DNA from: CAZTQN01 sp964615765
Lineage (GTDB): Bacteria > Planctomycetota > Phycisphaerae > Phycisphaerales > UBA1924
NCBI GenBank assembly: GCA_964615765.1
Contig: CAZTQN010000025.1
Location: forward strand, 1 to 62,929
DNA length: 62,929 bases
Direction: 5' to 3'
The position numbers and the translations under genes are program-made. The notes below the pieces were generated by a model. The model saw nothing but the letters and a program-made list of their open reading frames with translations. It was not told where the DNA came from and did not search any database. Below are positions 17,405-26,730 of this stretch, one piece after another. Position 1 is the stretch's first letter, and every line of letters starts with the position of its first letter.

Positions 17405-18892
17405 TCACCGGGGCACCGCCCCCGCCGCCGGCGGGGTCACCACGCCGCTCGCACTCGAACCCGCTCCACCTGCCCCGGCCCCGCCTTCCCGCCGCACCTC
17501 CACCTGCACGGGCAGCAGCACCTTCCCGCGCACCGTGCGTGAGCCCCACTCCGGAGCGGTCGGCCCGAGCGCCGCGAACGCCGCGGCGACATCGCGGTGA
17601 TCCAGCGACAACGCCCCCGCGCCCCGCTCATCCGCCCGCCGCGTCAGCGACAACGACACCCCGTACATCCCGCGCTTCCCCCCCGACACCGCCCCGGCGC
17701 CCCCGGGCGACAACCGGTGCTCAAACGTAAACCGCACCACCGTCTTCTCGCCGCCGACGAGCGACAGCAGCCGCCCCGTCTCCTCCCACAGCGACGCCCC
17801 GAACACCGTGATCCCCACGCCGTCACGCACCGTCATCACCACGTCCAGCCGATCGATCGCCTGCGTCGCCGCGATCACCGCCTCGACCGTCAGCCGCTCG
17901 CCGAACTTCACGTACGCGCCCTCGTCCAGCACGCGTCCGGCCTCGTCCACCAGGCGGCTGGCGCCGATCCCCGCCGGCCCGCTCGCCGACTCCGCGCTCG
18001 CGGTCGCGCCGTCCTCCTCCGGCTCCGCGTTGTCCGCGCTCGCCGCGACGTTGACACTCGCCGGCTCATCCGCGCTCGGCGTGCTCGCCTCGCCCATCGC
18101 CGCGGCGAGTTCCGGCCGCGTCGCCGCCAGACGCTCCAGCGCCCGCTGGTTCCCCGCCTCGCGCAGCACCGAGGCGTACCGATCGACCGCTTCCGCCGCC
18201 GTCCCGAACACCACCTGCCGCCCCTTGTTCAGCAGCAGCCCGCGCCCGCACAAACTCTTGATCATCTCGCCCGCGTGACTCACGATCAGCAGCGACACGC
18301 CCTGCTCCATCAGCGACCGCAGCCGCCCGATGCACCGCTGCTGAAAGCCCGCGTCCCCCACCGACAACGTCTCGTCGATGATCAGGATGTCCGGCTGCAC
18401 GCTGATCGCGACCGCGAACGCCAGCCGCGCGTGCATCCCGCTCGAATACACCGACACCGGCTGATCGATGAACGCGCCGATATCCGCGAACCCCGCGATC
18501 GCGTCGAACTTGTTCTCCATCTCCCGGGCCGTGAACCCGAGAATCGCCCCCGCCATGAACACGTTCTCGCGCCCCGTGAAGTGCGGGTTGAACCCGCTCC
18601 CAAGCTCGAGCAGCGCCGCGATCCGCCCGCGGATCTCCGCCCGCCCCTCCGTCGGCGTCAGCGTCCCCGCGATGATCTGCAGCAGCGTGCTCTTGCCCGA
18701 CCCGTTCCGCCCCACCACGCCCAACGACTCGCCCCGCGCCACCTCGAAGTTCACCCCGCGCAGGGCCCAGAACTCGCGCGACGGGTCCGGCTTCGCAACC
18801 CCCATGAGCGCGCGCACCCGCGCCATCCCCGTGCGCTCCAGCACGTAGCGCTTCCCCAGCCCCTCAACCCGAATCACCGGTCCCAAGCTCAT
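17405..18892 (-). CDS. Polysaccharide export ABC transporter ATP-binding protein (Wzt/TagH type)
   Basis: 495 residues. The ATPase domain (1 to about 250) has Walker A GRNGSGKST, a signature YSSGMHARLAFAV as is usual in Wzt/TagH/KpsT proteins, Walker B ILIIDETLSVGD and the switch His in LIVSHAG. A variable acidic Ala-rich linker follows, then a C-terminal beta-sandwich of about 150 residues (VKFGERLTVEAVIAA, VVMTVRDGVGITVFG) like the Wzt carbohydrate-binding domain that recognises the glycan end before export. It works with the permease encoded just upstream to move an undecaprenyl-linked polysaccharide or teichoic-acid-like polymer to the periplasm. Confidence 0.93.
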   Translation of the reverse strand: MSLGPVIRVEGLGKRYVLERTGMARVRALMGVAKPDPSREFWALRGVNFEVARGESLGVVGRNGSGKSTLLQIIAGTLTPTEGRAEIRGRIAALLELGSGFNPHFTGRENVFMAGAILGFTAREMENKFDAIAGFADIGAFIDQPVSVYSSGMHARLAFAVAISVQPDILIIDETLSVGDAGFQQRCIGRLRSLMEQGVSLLIVSHAGEMIKSLCGRGLLLNKGRQVVFGTAAEAVDRYASVLREAGNQRALERLAATRPELAAAMGEASTPSADEPASVNVAASADNAEPEEDGATASAESASGPAGIGASRLVDEAGRVLDEGAYVKFGERLTVEAVIAATQAIDRLDVVMTVRDGVGITVFGASLWEETGRLLSLVGGEKTVVRFTFEHRLSPGGAGAVSGGKRGMYGVSLSLTRRADERGAGALSLDHRDVAAAFAALGPTAPEWGSRTVRGKVLLPVQVEVRREGGAGAGGAGSSASGVVTPPAAGAVPR

Positions 18893-18902
18893 GCTCGCCT
18901 CT

Positions 18903-18943
18903 GGCTCCCCCCTGTCCCCTATCCCCTGACCTCTGTCCCCTGC
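18903..18943. repeat. Dispersed CCCCTGACCTCT-type intergenic repeat
   Basis: CCCCTGTCCCCTATCCCCTG followed by ACCTCTGTCCCCTG fills the gap between the ABC permease and ATPase genes. It belongs to the same pyrimidine-rich family as the copies at 7751, 14601 and 14671, and here interrupts an operon. Confidence 0.6.
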
Positions 18944-19885
18944 TCAATGCACATCCGCCATCCGCGGCCGCAGTCGCGCGAACACCGCGTACCCCAGCTG
19001 CATCACCACCGCCGCGATCGCCGTGATGACCGCCAGCTTGCCCCACTCCAGCGGCTCGTCCCACAACAGCGCCCGCCGCGCATTCTCCACGATGATCGTC
19101 ATCGGGTTGGCCTCGATCGCCGCCACCACCCACCGCGGCGCGTGCTCGAACCGTTCCAGTCTGTAAAACAGCGGCGTGCAGAACATCAGCATCTGCACCA
19201 GCACGCCCACCACATGCCGGATGTCCCGCACGAACACGCCCACCGCGCCCAGGAACCACCCAACCCCGATCGACAGCATCACCAGCGGCACCAGCGGCGC
19301 CACCATCCGCACCACGCCCCACGACATCGTCCCCGTCGCTGCCAGCCGCACCACCAGCACGATCCCCACGCAGATCGCCAGATACACCATCGCCGACCCG
19401 AGCACCGTCGCCGGCAGAATCTCCAGCGGGAACACCACCCGCCGCACCAGGTTCGGCCGCCCCGCGATCACCGTCGGCCCCCGGTGCGCACACTCCGCGA
19501 ACACGTGAAAGAACGCGTGCCCGGTGAAGAACACCAGCGGAAAATCAACCCACGCCGGCAGGTTCCCGCGCCCCCACACCGTCCCGAAGAGATACCCGAA
19601 CACCGCCGTATACACCGCCAGTTGCAGCAGCGGGTTCACGACATTCCACGCCACCCCGAGCACCGCACCCTTGTGCCGCTCCAGGATCTCACGCCCCGCG
19701 AACACGCGGATCAGCCCCCGATGCCGCAGCAGCGGCCCCAGCATCTCCGCCGGCGACAGCGCCCGCCACAGCGGCGCCGACGCGCTCGACCGCACCACAA
19801 CCCCCGCGTCCGCGAGCCGCCCCGCCGTCGCGCCAGCGCCGAGCGCCACTGCCCCCCGCGCTCCAGCCCTGTCCGCGTCTGACAT
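18944..19885 (-). CDS. Polysaccharide export ABC transporter permease (Wzm type)
   Basis: 313 residues with six predicted helices of the ABC-2 type. The hallmark stretch REILERHKGAVLGVAWNVVNPL occurs at the start of the membrane domain, followed by LQLAVYTAVFGYLFG and a central HVVGVLVQMLMFCTPLFY segment. It is the membrane half of the O-antigen/capsule exporter with the ATPase encoded downstream. The first 55 or so residues are an unconserved Ala-rich cytoplasmic extension. No glycan synthesis genes are adjacent. Confidence 0.92.
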   Translation of the reverse strand: MSDADRAGARGAVALGAGATAGRLADAGVVVRSSASAPLWRALSPAEMLGPLLRHRGLIRVFAGREILERHKGAVLGVAWNVVNPLLQLAVYTAVFGYLFGTVWGRGNLPAWVDFPLVFFTGHAFFHVFAECAHRGPTVIAGRPNLVRRVVFPLEILPATVLGSAMVYLAICVGIVLVVRLAATGTMSWGVVRMVAPLVPLVMLSIGVGWFLGAVGVFVRDIRHVVGVLVQMLMFCTPLFYRLERFEHAPRWVVAAIEANPMTIIVENARRALLWDEPLEWGKLAVITAIAAVVMQLGYAVFARLRPRMADVH

Positions 19886-19960
19886 GTCCGGCTGCCAGCC
19901 CCCAGCCCCCCCAGCGCCCCACTCCCCCTCAACCCCCAGCCCGCACTCCGCGCGCTCCGC

Positions 19961-20224
19961 TTACTTCTTCTTATAGAAGTCCAGGTTGATCTGCACGTAC
20001 TTCTTCCACTCGCCCGGCAGATCCTCTTCCGGGAAGATCGCCTTCACCGGGCACTCGTCCACGCACAGCCCGCAGTCGATGCACGTGTCCGGGTCGATGT
20101 ACAACTGATCCGCCGTCGCGAACGTCGCCTCGTTCTTCGTCGGGTGAATGCAGTCCACCGGGCACACTTCCACGCACGAAGTGTCCTTGGTCGCGATGCA
20201 GGGCTCGGCGATGATGTGCGGCAC
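19961..20224 (-). CDS. Ferredoxin, 7Fe/8Fe dicluster type
   Basis: With a GTG start at 20224 the product is 87 residues and begins with the family-typical PHIIAEPCIATKDTSCVEV. Cluster ligands are seen as CIATKDTSCVEVCPVDC (the first set with an eight-position gap, the FdxA-like pattern) and CIDCGLCVDECP. A GGAG lies about 9 nt upstream of the GTG. ATG codons at 20269 and 20290 would add 15-22 unconserved residues, so GTG is preferred. It is a soluble low-potential electron carrier. It is transcribed divergently from the LuxR-type gene. Confidence 0.85.
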   Translation of the reverse strand: MPHIIAEPCIATKDTSCVEVCPVDCIHPTKNEATFATADQLYIDPDTCIDCGLCVDECPVKAIFPEEDLPGEWKKYVQINLDFYKKK

Positions 20225-20550
20225 GCTGAAAAACTCCGAAAACCGACGCTCCCCACCCGGCGCGAGCATGCTACGGCTACCTGTCTCCATCCGCCACACC
20301 ACGCCGCTCAACCCGCCCCCGCCCGCCGCACCCCCCGCGCGCTGACCCGCGCCACACACGCCGAAAACGGCCATCACGACCCAACCAAAGACCGATCGGC
20401 GAAGTCGCCACTTCGAATGATATTGATCACAATACGATGATTTTCCAAGGTTCTCACCTAACCCGCCCGGGTGACTTCCGGGTAAGGCGGCCATGAGCGG
20501 GCGTTCACAGGTCGATTGTGGATATACAACTCCACAGGAGAACACCGACC
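20225..20550. other. Divergent promoter region between ferredoxin and LuxR-type gene
   Basis: 326 bp without a gene. The centre (20411-20450) is unusually AT-rich for this window (ATGATATTGATCACAATACG) and is followed by CCCGCCCGGGTGACTTCCGGG, which can form a hairpin. A TGTGGATAT at 20516-20524 matches a DnaA box in 8 of 9 positions but stands alone. Promoters for both genes are likely here; I cannot place them exactly. Confidence 0.45.
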
Positions 20551-21408
20551 ATGACCGTCGCCGCGATGTCTGTGCAGCACATTGTTCACGACTCTTTGAC
20601 CGTTTCGAGCGAGCTGCTCCGCGTGCATTACGGCGCCCAGCAGCTCGCCACCGCGATCGACGCTCAGTCCACCCTCGTCTGGCTCGCCCGCGGCTTGGGC
20701 CAGGACACCCCAACCGCCATCCTTCAACAGGCCGCCTCCGGCGGGACGCCGGAAACTCACCCGCACGTTCGCGCTCTCCGCCACGCCGATCTGACGCAGG
20801 ACCCGTTCTTCCGCGGCTTGTCCTCGCTCGTGAGCCAGCGCTTCGCGAACTCGACCGAGCCGATGCCCACCATCGCCGTCCGACGCGTCGACCTCTGCCC
20901 CGACATCTCCTGGCGCGCCCACCCCTTCGTTCGGGCCCACTTCATGCCCGCCAACATCGGGTACACCGTCGCTAGCGTCACGCGGCTGAGCGGCGCGGAG
21001 AACGTCTACCTCGTCGTCATGATCAACCGCGACTGGAACCGCGTGCACTTCACGCCCGACCAGGCCCAGCAACTCGACGAGTTCGCCCGCTCCATCACGC
21101 CGTCGGTCGCGATGACCCTGACCCCGTCCGTCTCCGGCAATCCCGACGACGCCCCGGCCCACCGCCTGGCCCGCCTCAGCGCCGCCGAACGCCGCGTGCT
21201 GCCCCTCCTGCTCTCCGACCTGACCAAGGAAGAGATCGCTCGGCAGCTGCACCGCTCGCGCAACACGGTCCACTCGCACGCCCGCAACATCTACGCCGCC
21301 CTGGGCGTCTCCAGCCGCGTCGAGCTCGTCGCCCGCTACGGCGCCGAGATCATGGTCCGGCCGCACTACAACCACCACGCCGCCCACGCCGCCACGCTCA
21401 ACGGCTGA
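20551..21408 (+). CDS. LuxR-type transcriptional regulator
   Basis: 285 residues. The C-terminal 65 residues are a LuxR/GerE helix-turn-helix: RLSAAERRVLPLLLSDLTKE, EIARQLHRSRNTVHSHARNI and YAALGVSSRVELVARYG. The N-terminal 200 residues are not a receiver (no phospho-acceptor Asp set) and do not match an acyl-homoserine-lactone domain that I can recognise; a GAF-like sensor is possible. The ATG at 20551 is preceded by CAGGAG. The target genes are unknown; the divergent ferredoxin is the nearest candidate. Confidence 0.87.
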   Translation: MTVAAMSVQHIVHDSLTVSSELLRVHYGAQQLATAIDAQSTLVWLARGLGQDTPTAILQQAASGGTPETHPHVRALRHADLTQDPFFRGLSSLVSQRFANSTEPMPTIAVRRVDLCPDISWRAHPFVRAHFMPANIGYTVASVTRLSGAENVYLVVMINRDWNRVHFTPDQAQQLDEFARSITPSVAMTLTPSVSGNPDDAPAHRLARLSAAERRVLPLLLSDLTKEEIARQLHRSRNTVHSHARNIYAALGVSSRVELVARYGAEIMVRPHYNHHAAHAATLNG

Positions 21409-21433
21409 CCGCACCGCCGGCCCCAAAACGAAA

Positions 21434-21461
21434 AGCCCGGGCCTGCGATCAGGCCCGGGCT
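21434..21461 (-). terminator. Bidirectional hairpin terminator
   Basis: A perfect 12-bp stem AGCCCGGGCCTG-CGAT-CAGGCCCGGGCT lies between convergent genes. On the minus strand it is followed by TTTTCGTTTT, which suits termination of the large Cys-rich repeat gene; it may also block read-through from the LuxR-type gene. Confidence 0.75.
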
Positions 21462-21502
21462 CGTGTTGTCACATCACATCACGCGTCGTCACGCCGCCGG
21501 CG

Positions 21503-24500
21503 TCATTGGCAGCCCGCGAAGTACGCCTGCAGGAAGCAGAACAGGTCGCCGACGGTGATGACGTTGTTGTTGTCGCAGTCGGCGCACGGCTGCTGCGCGA
21601 ACCAGCAGCCCAGGAACGCGAAGATGTCCTGCACCGTCACGCCGCCCACGCCGTTGATGTTGGCGTAGCAGCACGCCGTGTAGTTGCCCGGGGGCGACTG
21701 GCACGGCACGCCCAGGCCCTGCCACTGCCCGCCGCCGACCACCAGCAGACACCCGAGCTGCGTCGTCTGCACGCACGTGTTGCCCACGCCGCCGAACACC
21801 TGCCCGGTGCAGCACGCCCCCAGGCACGGGTTGATCGGCGTGCACGTCGTGCCCGCGCCCTGCCAGATGGCCGAGCCGACACACTGCGACTGCGTCGTGA
21901 TCACGCACGCGCCCGTCTTCTTGCAGCACGCGCCGGGGCACGGGTTGGGCGTGCACACCGTCATCGGGCCCTGCCACGAGCCCTGCGGGCAGTTCTGCGG
22001 GCTCGTCACCACACAGCCCGCCGTGGTGCAGCACGCACCGCGGCAGGTCGTCGGCGAGCACGGCACGCCGATCCCCAGCACGAACCCGCCGCTCTGCAGA
22101 CACTGCGTCTGCCCAAGCGTCACGCACTGCCCGTTGGGCAGGCAGCACGTCACCACCAGGCACGGCGCCGGCGGGCACGCCACGCCGTTGCCAAGGTACT
22201 GGCTCGGCGCCACGCACTGACCCGCCGGGACGATCGAGCACGCGCCCGTCGCCGGGTTGCAGCACGCACCCGGGCACGGGTTGGGCGAGCACGCCACGCT
22301 CGGGATGTAGATCTGCGTCGGCAGCTGGCAGCCGGCGAAGTTGGTGACGAAGCAGAAGCCGCTCACCACGTCGCAGCACGCGCCCTTGCACGGGTTGGGC
22401 ACGCACGACGCGCCCACCGGGCCCCACACGCCCGCACACAGCGCCTGCGTCGTGATGATGCACTGGTTCGTGCTCGTCAGGCAGCACGGACCCACCGGCG
22501 GGCACGGGTTGGGCGAGCACGTGCTCCCCAGACCCAGCCAGTTCCCGCCCGCCGCCACGCACGTCTGCTGACTCACCACCGCGCACGCGCCGGTGTTCGG
22601 GTTGCAGCACGCACCCACGCACGGGTTGGGTTGGCACGTCCCGTTCGCCGGGCCCCACACGCCGTTGCAGTTGGCCTGCGTCGTCGTGATGCACGTGAAC
22701 CCGGCCGTCGTCTGGATACAGCACGGCCCAGCCGGCGGGCACGGATTGACCGGCAGACACCCGATCGACGTCGCCGGGATCTGGCCCGTCGGACACTGCG
22801 TCCCCGTCACCACGGTGCACGCGCCCGTCGCCGGGTTGCAGCACGTAATCACCGGCGGGGGCGGGCACGGCGGGTTCGGCGGGCAGAACGTCCCGATCCC
22901 CTGCCACAACCCACCATTCGCCAGACAGTTGCTCAGCGTCGTGATCGCGCACCCGCCCGTCGCCGGGTTGCAGCACGCGCCACGGCACGGATCAGGCTGG
23001 CACGAACTGTTCGCGCCCAGCCACTGCCCGTTGCAGTTCGCCTGCGTCGTGATGAAGCACGTCGCAGCCGTCGCCACGCAGCACGCGCCCACCGTCGGGC
23101 ACGGCAGCGGATTGCAGATCAACCCCGTCGCCACGATGAACCCCGCCGGACACGGGCCAAGGTTCGAGATGCACAAGCCCGTCGTCGGGTTGCAGCACAA
23201 CACCGGGCACAGGTTCGGCTGGCACGTCCCGTTCTGCTGATTCCAGCCGGACGGACAGCCCGCCGCCCCGATCACCTGGCACGCGCCCGTCGCCGGGTCG
23301 CAGCACACGATCGGGCACGGGTTCGGCGTGCACGACTGCCCGAACAACGGCGTCGTCCCATCGGGGCACGCCAGCTGCGCGAACACCGTGATGCACCCCG
23401 CCACCGGGTCGCAGCACGCGCCGATGCACTGGTTCGGGTTGCACACCGTCCCAGGTCCCATCCAGATGCCCTGGCACGCCGACTGGATCGTCTGCGTGCA
23501 GATCGTCGTGCCCGGCAGGCAGCACGCACCGATCTGCGGGCACGGGTTGGGTTGACACGTCGGTCCCGGCACCTGCGTCCACCCCGTCGGGCAGCCCGCC
23601 GCACCGATCGGCGCACAGTTGCCCGTCGCCGTGTCGCAGCACACCAGGTTGCACGGGCTCGGCACGCACGGCACGCCCACGCCGATGAACTGTCCCGTGC
23701 AGTCGCTCGGGATCCCCACCGGGTAGCACCCCACCAGCGGATCGCAGCACGCCCCGCCCGTCGTCGGGCAGGTCGTCGGGGTGCACACCCCGCTCGGGAT
23801 CCACAGATACTGGTTCGGCACGCACTGGCTCTGCGGCAGTGCCACGCAAATGCCGGACGACAGATCGCAGCACGCCCCGCCGGGCGCGTTCGGGCACAGC
23901 CCCTGCGCCTGCACCTGCGCGCACGTCTGATTCAGGAAGAACTGCGACGGCGCCGGGCAGAAGTTCGGCGACGACACGTTCGTGCAGATCCCGCTCACCG
24001 GGTCGCAGCACGCGCCGGAGTTGGGCTGGCAGCTGAAGTTCTGGCAGCTCGAGCCCGTCTGGCTCACGCCGCCCGCCAGCACGCACGCCGCCGGCAGAAG
24101 GTCCTTGCACGAGTTGCAGCAGCAGCACGCCGGCGCCGGCTGGGCCGGCACGCCCGTGCAGTTGAACCCGCCGCCCGGAGCGCACGTCGTGTTCGGCGCG
24201 AACAGCCCGCCGATCTGGTTGCACACCGGCCCGGCGATGATCGAGCACTGGAACGTCACCGGGTCGCAGCACGCGCCCGATTGCAGGTTGGCGCACTGGC
24301 TCGGGTTGCACACACCGTTGGGCCCGAAGAACACGCCCGCCTTGAAGATGCAGTCGCAGCTCGTCGCCTGCACGCAGTTCCCGCCCAGGCAGCACGCGCC
24401 AAACAGCGGCTGCTGCGGGCACAGACCCGGCACGCACGCCTGATTCCCGAACCACGCGCCCGGCGTCGGGCACTGGCTCGCCGGCACGACCGCGCACGCG

Positions 24501-25816
24501 CCGGTGCACGGCGTGCAGCACGCGCCCGTCACCGGGCACGGATTCGGCACACAGTTCCCACCCGCGATCCACACGCCCGGCGCCGGGCACTGCGTCTGCG
24601 GGCCCACGAAGCACGCCCCCGTCGCCGGGTTGCAGCACGCCCCGAAGCTCGGGTTGCACGCGATCTGCGAGCACGGCACGTTCGCGTAAAACACCCCGGG
24701 CGCCGGGCACTGCGACGCGCCCGACACCACGCTGCACGCGCCCGTCGCCGGGTTGCAGCACGCGCCCGAGCCCGCGCTCGCGCACGTCAGCGCCGTGCAC
24801 GTCGATCCCACCGGCCCCGCGATCCCGCCCAAGAGCGCGCACTGCGACGCGTCCAGGTGGTGGCACGTGTTCGTCACCGGACAGCAGCACGTCCCCGTCG
24901 CGACCACGCACGGGCCCGTCGACAGGTTGCACCCCGCCGTCCCCGTGAACACGCCGTTGAGCTGCGCGCACGTCGTCGGGCTCGTCAGAATGCAGTTGAA
25001 CTGCCCCGGCACCGAAAGGCTCGGCACGCAGCACGAGCCCAGCGGGCTCCCCGGCGGGCACGGGTCAGGATTGCACGTGCTCCCCGGGAAGAACGGCCCA
25101 CCGAGCTTCGCGATGCACTCGCACGGGTTCATGATGATCATGCACCCGTTCGGCCCGCAGCACGCCCCCGCGCCCGCCGGCAAGCACTGCCCCGGCTGGC
25201 ACGCCGACGCCTGCACCCACGACACGTTCGGCGGAATCGGGCACTGCGCCTGCGGCACAAGCACGCACTGACCCGCCGTGTTGCAGCACGCGCCCAGCGG
25301 CGCCGGCGTGCACGGGTTCGGTGTGCACACGCCCGCCTGCGTCACGCCCCCAACACGGAAGCAGTACATCGGATCCGTCAGATAGCACGCCGACCCGCAG
25401 CAGCACGCCTGCGCCGGCCCCGGCGGACACGTCGCCGCCAGCCCGCACGCCAGCCCCTGCAAAAACACGCCCCCCGCCGTCGCACAGTTCCCCGGCCCCG
25501 TGTACACACACCCGGAGTTCGGCAGACAGCACGCGCCGAAGGCCGTCTGCGTGTTCGGGCACGTCACCGCGCTGCACGGCTGAGCGAGAAACCACACCCC
25601 GCCCTGCACATCACACTCGCACACCGCGTTCAAAAACACGCACTGGCCTGACGGCAGGCAGCACGCCCCGCTCGTCTGCGCCGACGCACGCCCCGCGCTC
25701 CCCATCACCCCCGCACACACCGCCGCCACCATCAGCACCAGCCTCACCGCGCGCCTCAGCGCGCCCCCGAAGCCATCGCCGGTCTTTCGACAGCCATCGA
25801 TCGAGTCTGCGGACAT
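21503..25816 (-). CDS. Giant six-cysteine-repeat exoprotein with dockerin tail
   Basis: 1437 residues. The start at 25816 has AGGAGG 7 nt upstream; an ATG two codons earlier is too close. A signal peptide (LVLMVAAVCAGVMGSAGRASA) precedes about 33 tandem modules of 35-48 residues. Each module begins GACC (or VCC, TCC, PCC) and has the order CC-C-C-C-C, commonly GACCNPATGACxxV...QC...GxxCxPNPCP. That is six cysteines per repeat and near 200 in all, about 14% of the protein. The end, CCYANINGVGG to AYFAGCQ, is a dockerin-like tail whose first Cys pair looks like the start of another module. I do not recognise the repeat as a named family. Likely a disulphide-stapled rod or surface layer component; function is inferred. 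Confidence 0.88.
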   Translation of the reverse strand: MSADSIDGCRKTGDGFGGALRRAVRLVLMVAAVCAGVMGSAGRASAQTSGACCLPSGQCVFLNAVCECDVQGGVWFLAQPCSAVTCPNTQTAFGACCLPNSGCVYTGPGNCATAGGVFLQGLACGLAATCPPGPAQACCCGSACYLTDPMYCFRVGGVTQAGVCTPNPCTPAPLGACCNTAGQCVLVPQAQCPIPPNVSWVQASACQPGQCLPAGAGACCGPNGCMIIMNPCECIAKLGGPFFPGSTCNPDPCPPGSPLGSCCVPSLSVPGQFNCILTSPTTCAQLNGVFTGTAGCNLSTGPCVVATGTCCCPVTNTCHHLDASQCALLGGIAGPVGSTCTALTCASAGSGACCNPATGACSVVSGASQCPAPGVFYANVPCSQIACNPSFGACCNPATGACFVGPQTQCPAPGVWIAGGNCVPNPCPVTGACCTPCTGACAVVPASQCPTPGAWFGNQACVPGLCPQQPLFGACCLGGNCVQATSCDCIFKAGVFFGPNGVCNPSQCANLQSGACCDPVTFQCSIIAGPVCNQIGGLFAPNTTCAPGGGFNCTGVPAQPAPACCCCNSCKDLLPAACVLAGGVSQTGSSCQNFSCQPNSGACCDPVSGICTNVSSPNFCPAPSQFFLNQTCAQVQAQGLCPNAPGGACCDLSSGICVALPQSQCVPNQYLWIPSGVCTPTTCPTTGGACCDPLVGCYPVGIPSDCTGQFIGVGVPCVPSPCNLVCCDTATGNCAPIGAAGCPTGWTQVPGPTCQPNPCPQIGACCLPGTTICTQTIQSACQGIWMGPGTVCNPNQCIGACCDPVAGCITVFAQLACPDGTTPLFGQSCTPNPCPIVCCDPATGACQVIGAAGCPSGWNQQNGTCQPNLCPVLCCNPTTGLCISNLGPCPAGFIVATGLICNPLPCPTVGACCVATAATCFITTQANCNGQWLGANSSCQPDPCRGACCNPATGGCAITTLSNCLANGGLWQGIGTFCPPNPPCPPPPVITCCNPATGACTVVTGTQCPTGQIPATSIGCLPVNPCPPAGPCCIQTTAGFTCITTTQANCNGVWGPANGTCQPNPCVGACCNPNTGACAVVSQQTCVAAGGNWLGLGSTCSPNPCPPVGPCCLTSTNQCIITTQALCAGVWGPVGASCVPNPCKGACCDVVSGFCFVTNFAGCQLPTQIYIPSVACSPNPCPGACCNPATGACSIVPAGQCVAPSQYLGNGVACPPAPCLVVTCCLPNGQCVTLGQTQCLQSGGFVLGIGVPCSPTTCRGACCTTAGCVVTSPQNCPQGSWQGPMTVCTPNPCPGACCKKTGACVITTQSQCVGSAIWQGAGTTCTPINPCLGACCTGQVFGGVGNTCVQTTQLGCLLVVGGGQWQGLGVPCQSPPGNYTACCYANINGVGGVTVQDIFAFLGCWFAQQPCADCDNNNVITVGDLFCFLQAYFAGCQ

Positions 25817-26004
25817 GTGCATGCCTCCTGTGCAGCGTGCTTTTCCGGCTCTCCCGCGACCGCCCCTCCACGTGGTCTCCACCAGACCAGGCGAAATCGC
25901 CCATCCAGAGCCGGAAGTCCCAAACTAATCGGTAACCGCCTTTTGTCAAGATCGTGCAAAGAGATCGAGCCAGATACTTTGAGATACCCCGGCCTAATCA
26001 GGTA

Positions 26005-26601
26005 TTACCCGAACCACATTTGCACAACGTCGATTTTGCGGTAGCTCGCCCCGCATTCCGGGCACGCGCCTTCCAAGTCCAGACCCGCCAACGAGTAACC
26101 GCACCTGGGGCACGGCACCGGCGCGCTCCGCAGCACCTCGGGCGGCAGAACCGGCACGCTCTCGTACGCATCCGTCAGCGCCTCCGGGCCGTGGGCCCGG
26201 ACGAGCAGATCCACCACATCCACCGGTGTGCGGCATCCCGCGCACCGCTCCTTCGACGCGTCCATCGCCAGGCGCTGCCCGCACGTTGGACACTTCGGCG
26301 CCAGCGCCGGATCCACGCGGCTGAGGTCCGGCTCGGCGCTGATCTGCTCCCAATCCGCCTCAAACTCGGCCGGCTCATCGCGCATCTCGCGGAGCAGCAC
26401 GCCGGCCCGGTCCGCGTAGCTGCGGTGCGGCACGACCACGTCGTAGATACCCAGCCCGCGCGCGGCGCCGCTCGACGTCGGCGTGATCGTCGACGCCTGC
26501 CCGCGCGGCATGAACACGCCAGCCGGCACGCCATGACGCCAGAGATACAGCACCGCCGACATCGCTTCGACGGGTGAGTGGAATGTCGCCAGACGGTGCA
26601 T
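26005..26601 (-). CDS. DUF2007-like and zinc-ribbon protein
   Basis: 198 residues, no signal peptide. The N-terminus (RLATFHSPVEAMSAVLYLWR, then HGVPAGVF) resembles the DUF2007 signal-transducer fold, which commonly starts with such an inter-subunit length helix. Two zinc ribbons follow: KCPTCGQRL...RCAGCRT and CPRCGYSLAGL...CPECGASY, the second being the ribbon often found in planctomycete proteins. It lies alone between two dockerin protein genes. Role unknown; protein or nucleic acid binding through the ribbons is plausible. Confidence 0.75.
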   Translation of the reverse strand: MHRLATFHSPVEAMSAVLYLWRHGVPAGVFMPRGQASTITPTSSGAARGLGIYDVVVPHRSYADRAGVLLREMRDEPAEFEADWEQISAEPDLSRVDPALAPKCPTCGQRLAMDASKERCAGCRTPVDVVDLLVRAHGPEALTDAYESVPVLPPEVLRSAPVPCPRCGYSLAGLDLEGACPECGASYRKIDVVQMWFG

Positions 26602-26664
26602 CGCGCGGTGAACTCCGTCGGTCGAGCGCGGGCTCGGGGCGGGGTGGAGCGGTCAAAGGGTACG

Positions 26665-26704
26665 CAAAAAAAGAGAAGACCCCGGGCGGAAGGCCCGGGG
26701 TCTT
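26665..26704 (-). terminator. Intrinsic terminator of the DDF/Cys-module exoprotein gene
   Basis: On the minus strand a 12-bp stem AAGACCCCGGGC-CTTCC-GCCCGGGGTCTT is followed by CTCT and a run of seven T (complement of A-run at 26666-26672). It lies 27 bp after the stop codon. Confidence 0.85.
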
Positions 26705-26730
26705 GAGAGAAGCGGTTGACGCTCGGTGGC

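Noticed and set aside
21506..25651. Plus-strand open frame of 1381 codons
   Set aside because: Antisense shadow of the Cys-repeat gene; the Arg/Ala/His repeats are the reverse reading of the repeat DNA.
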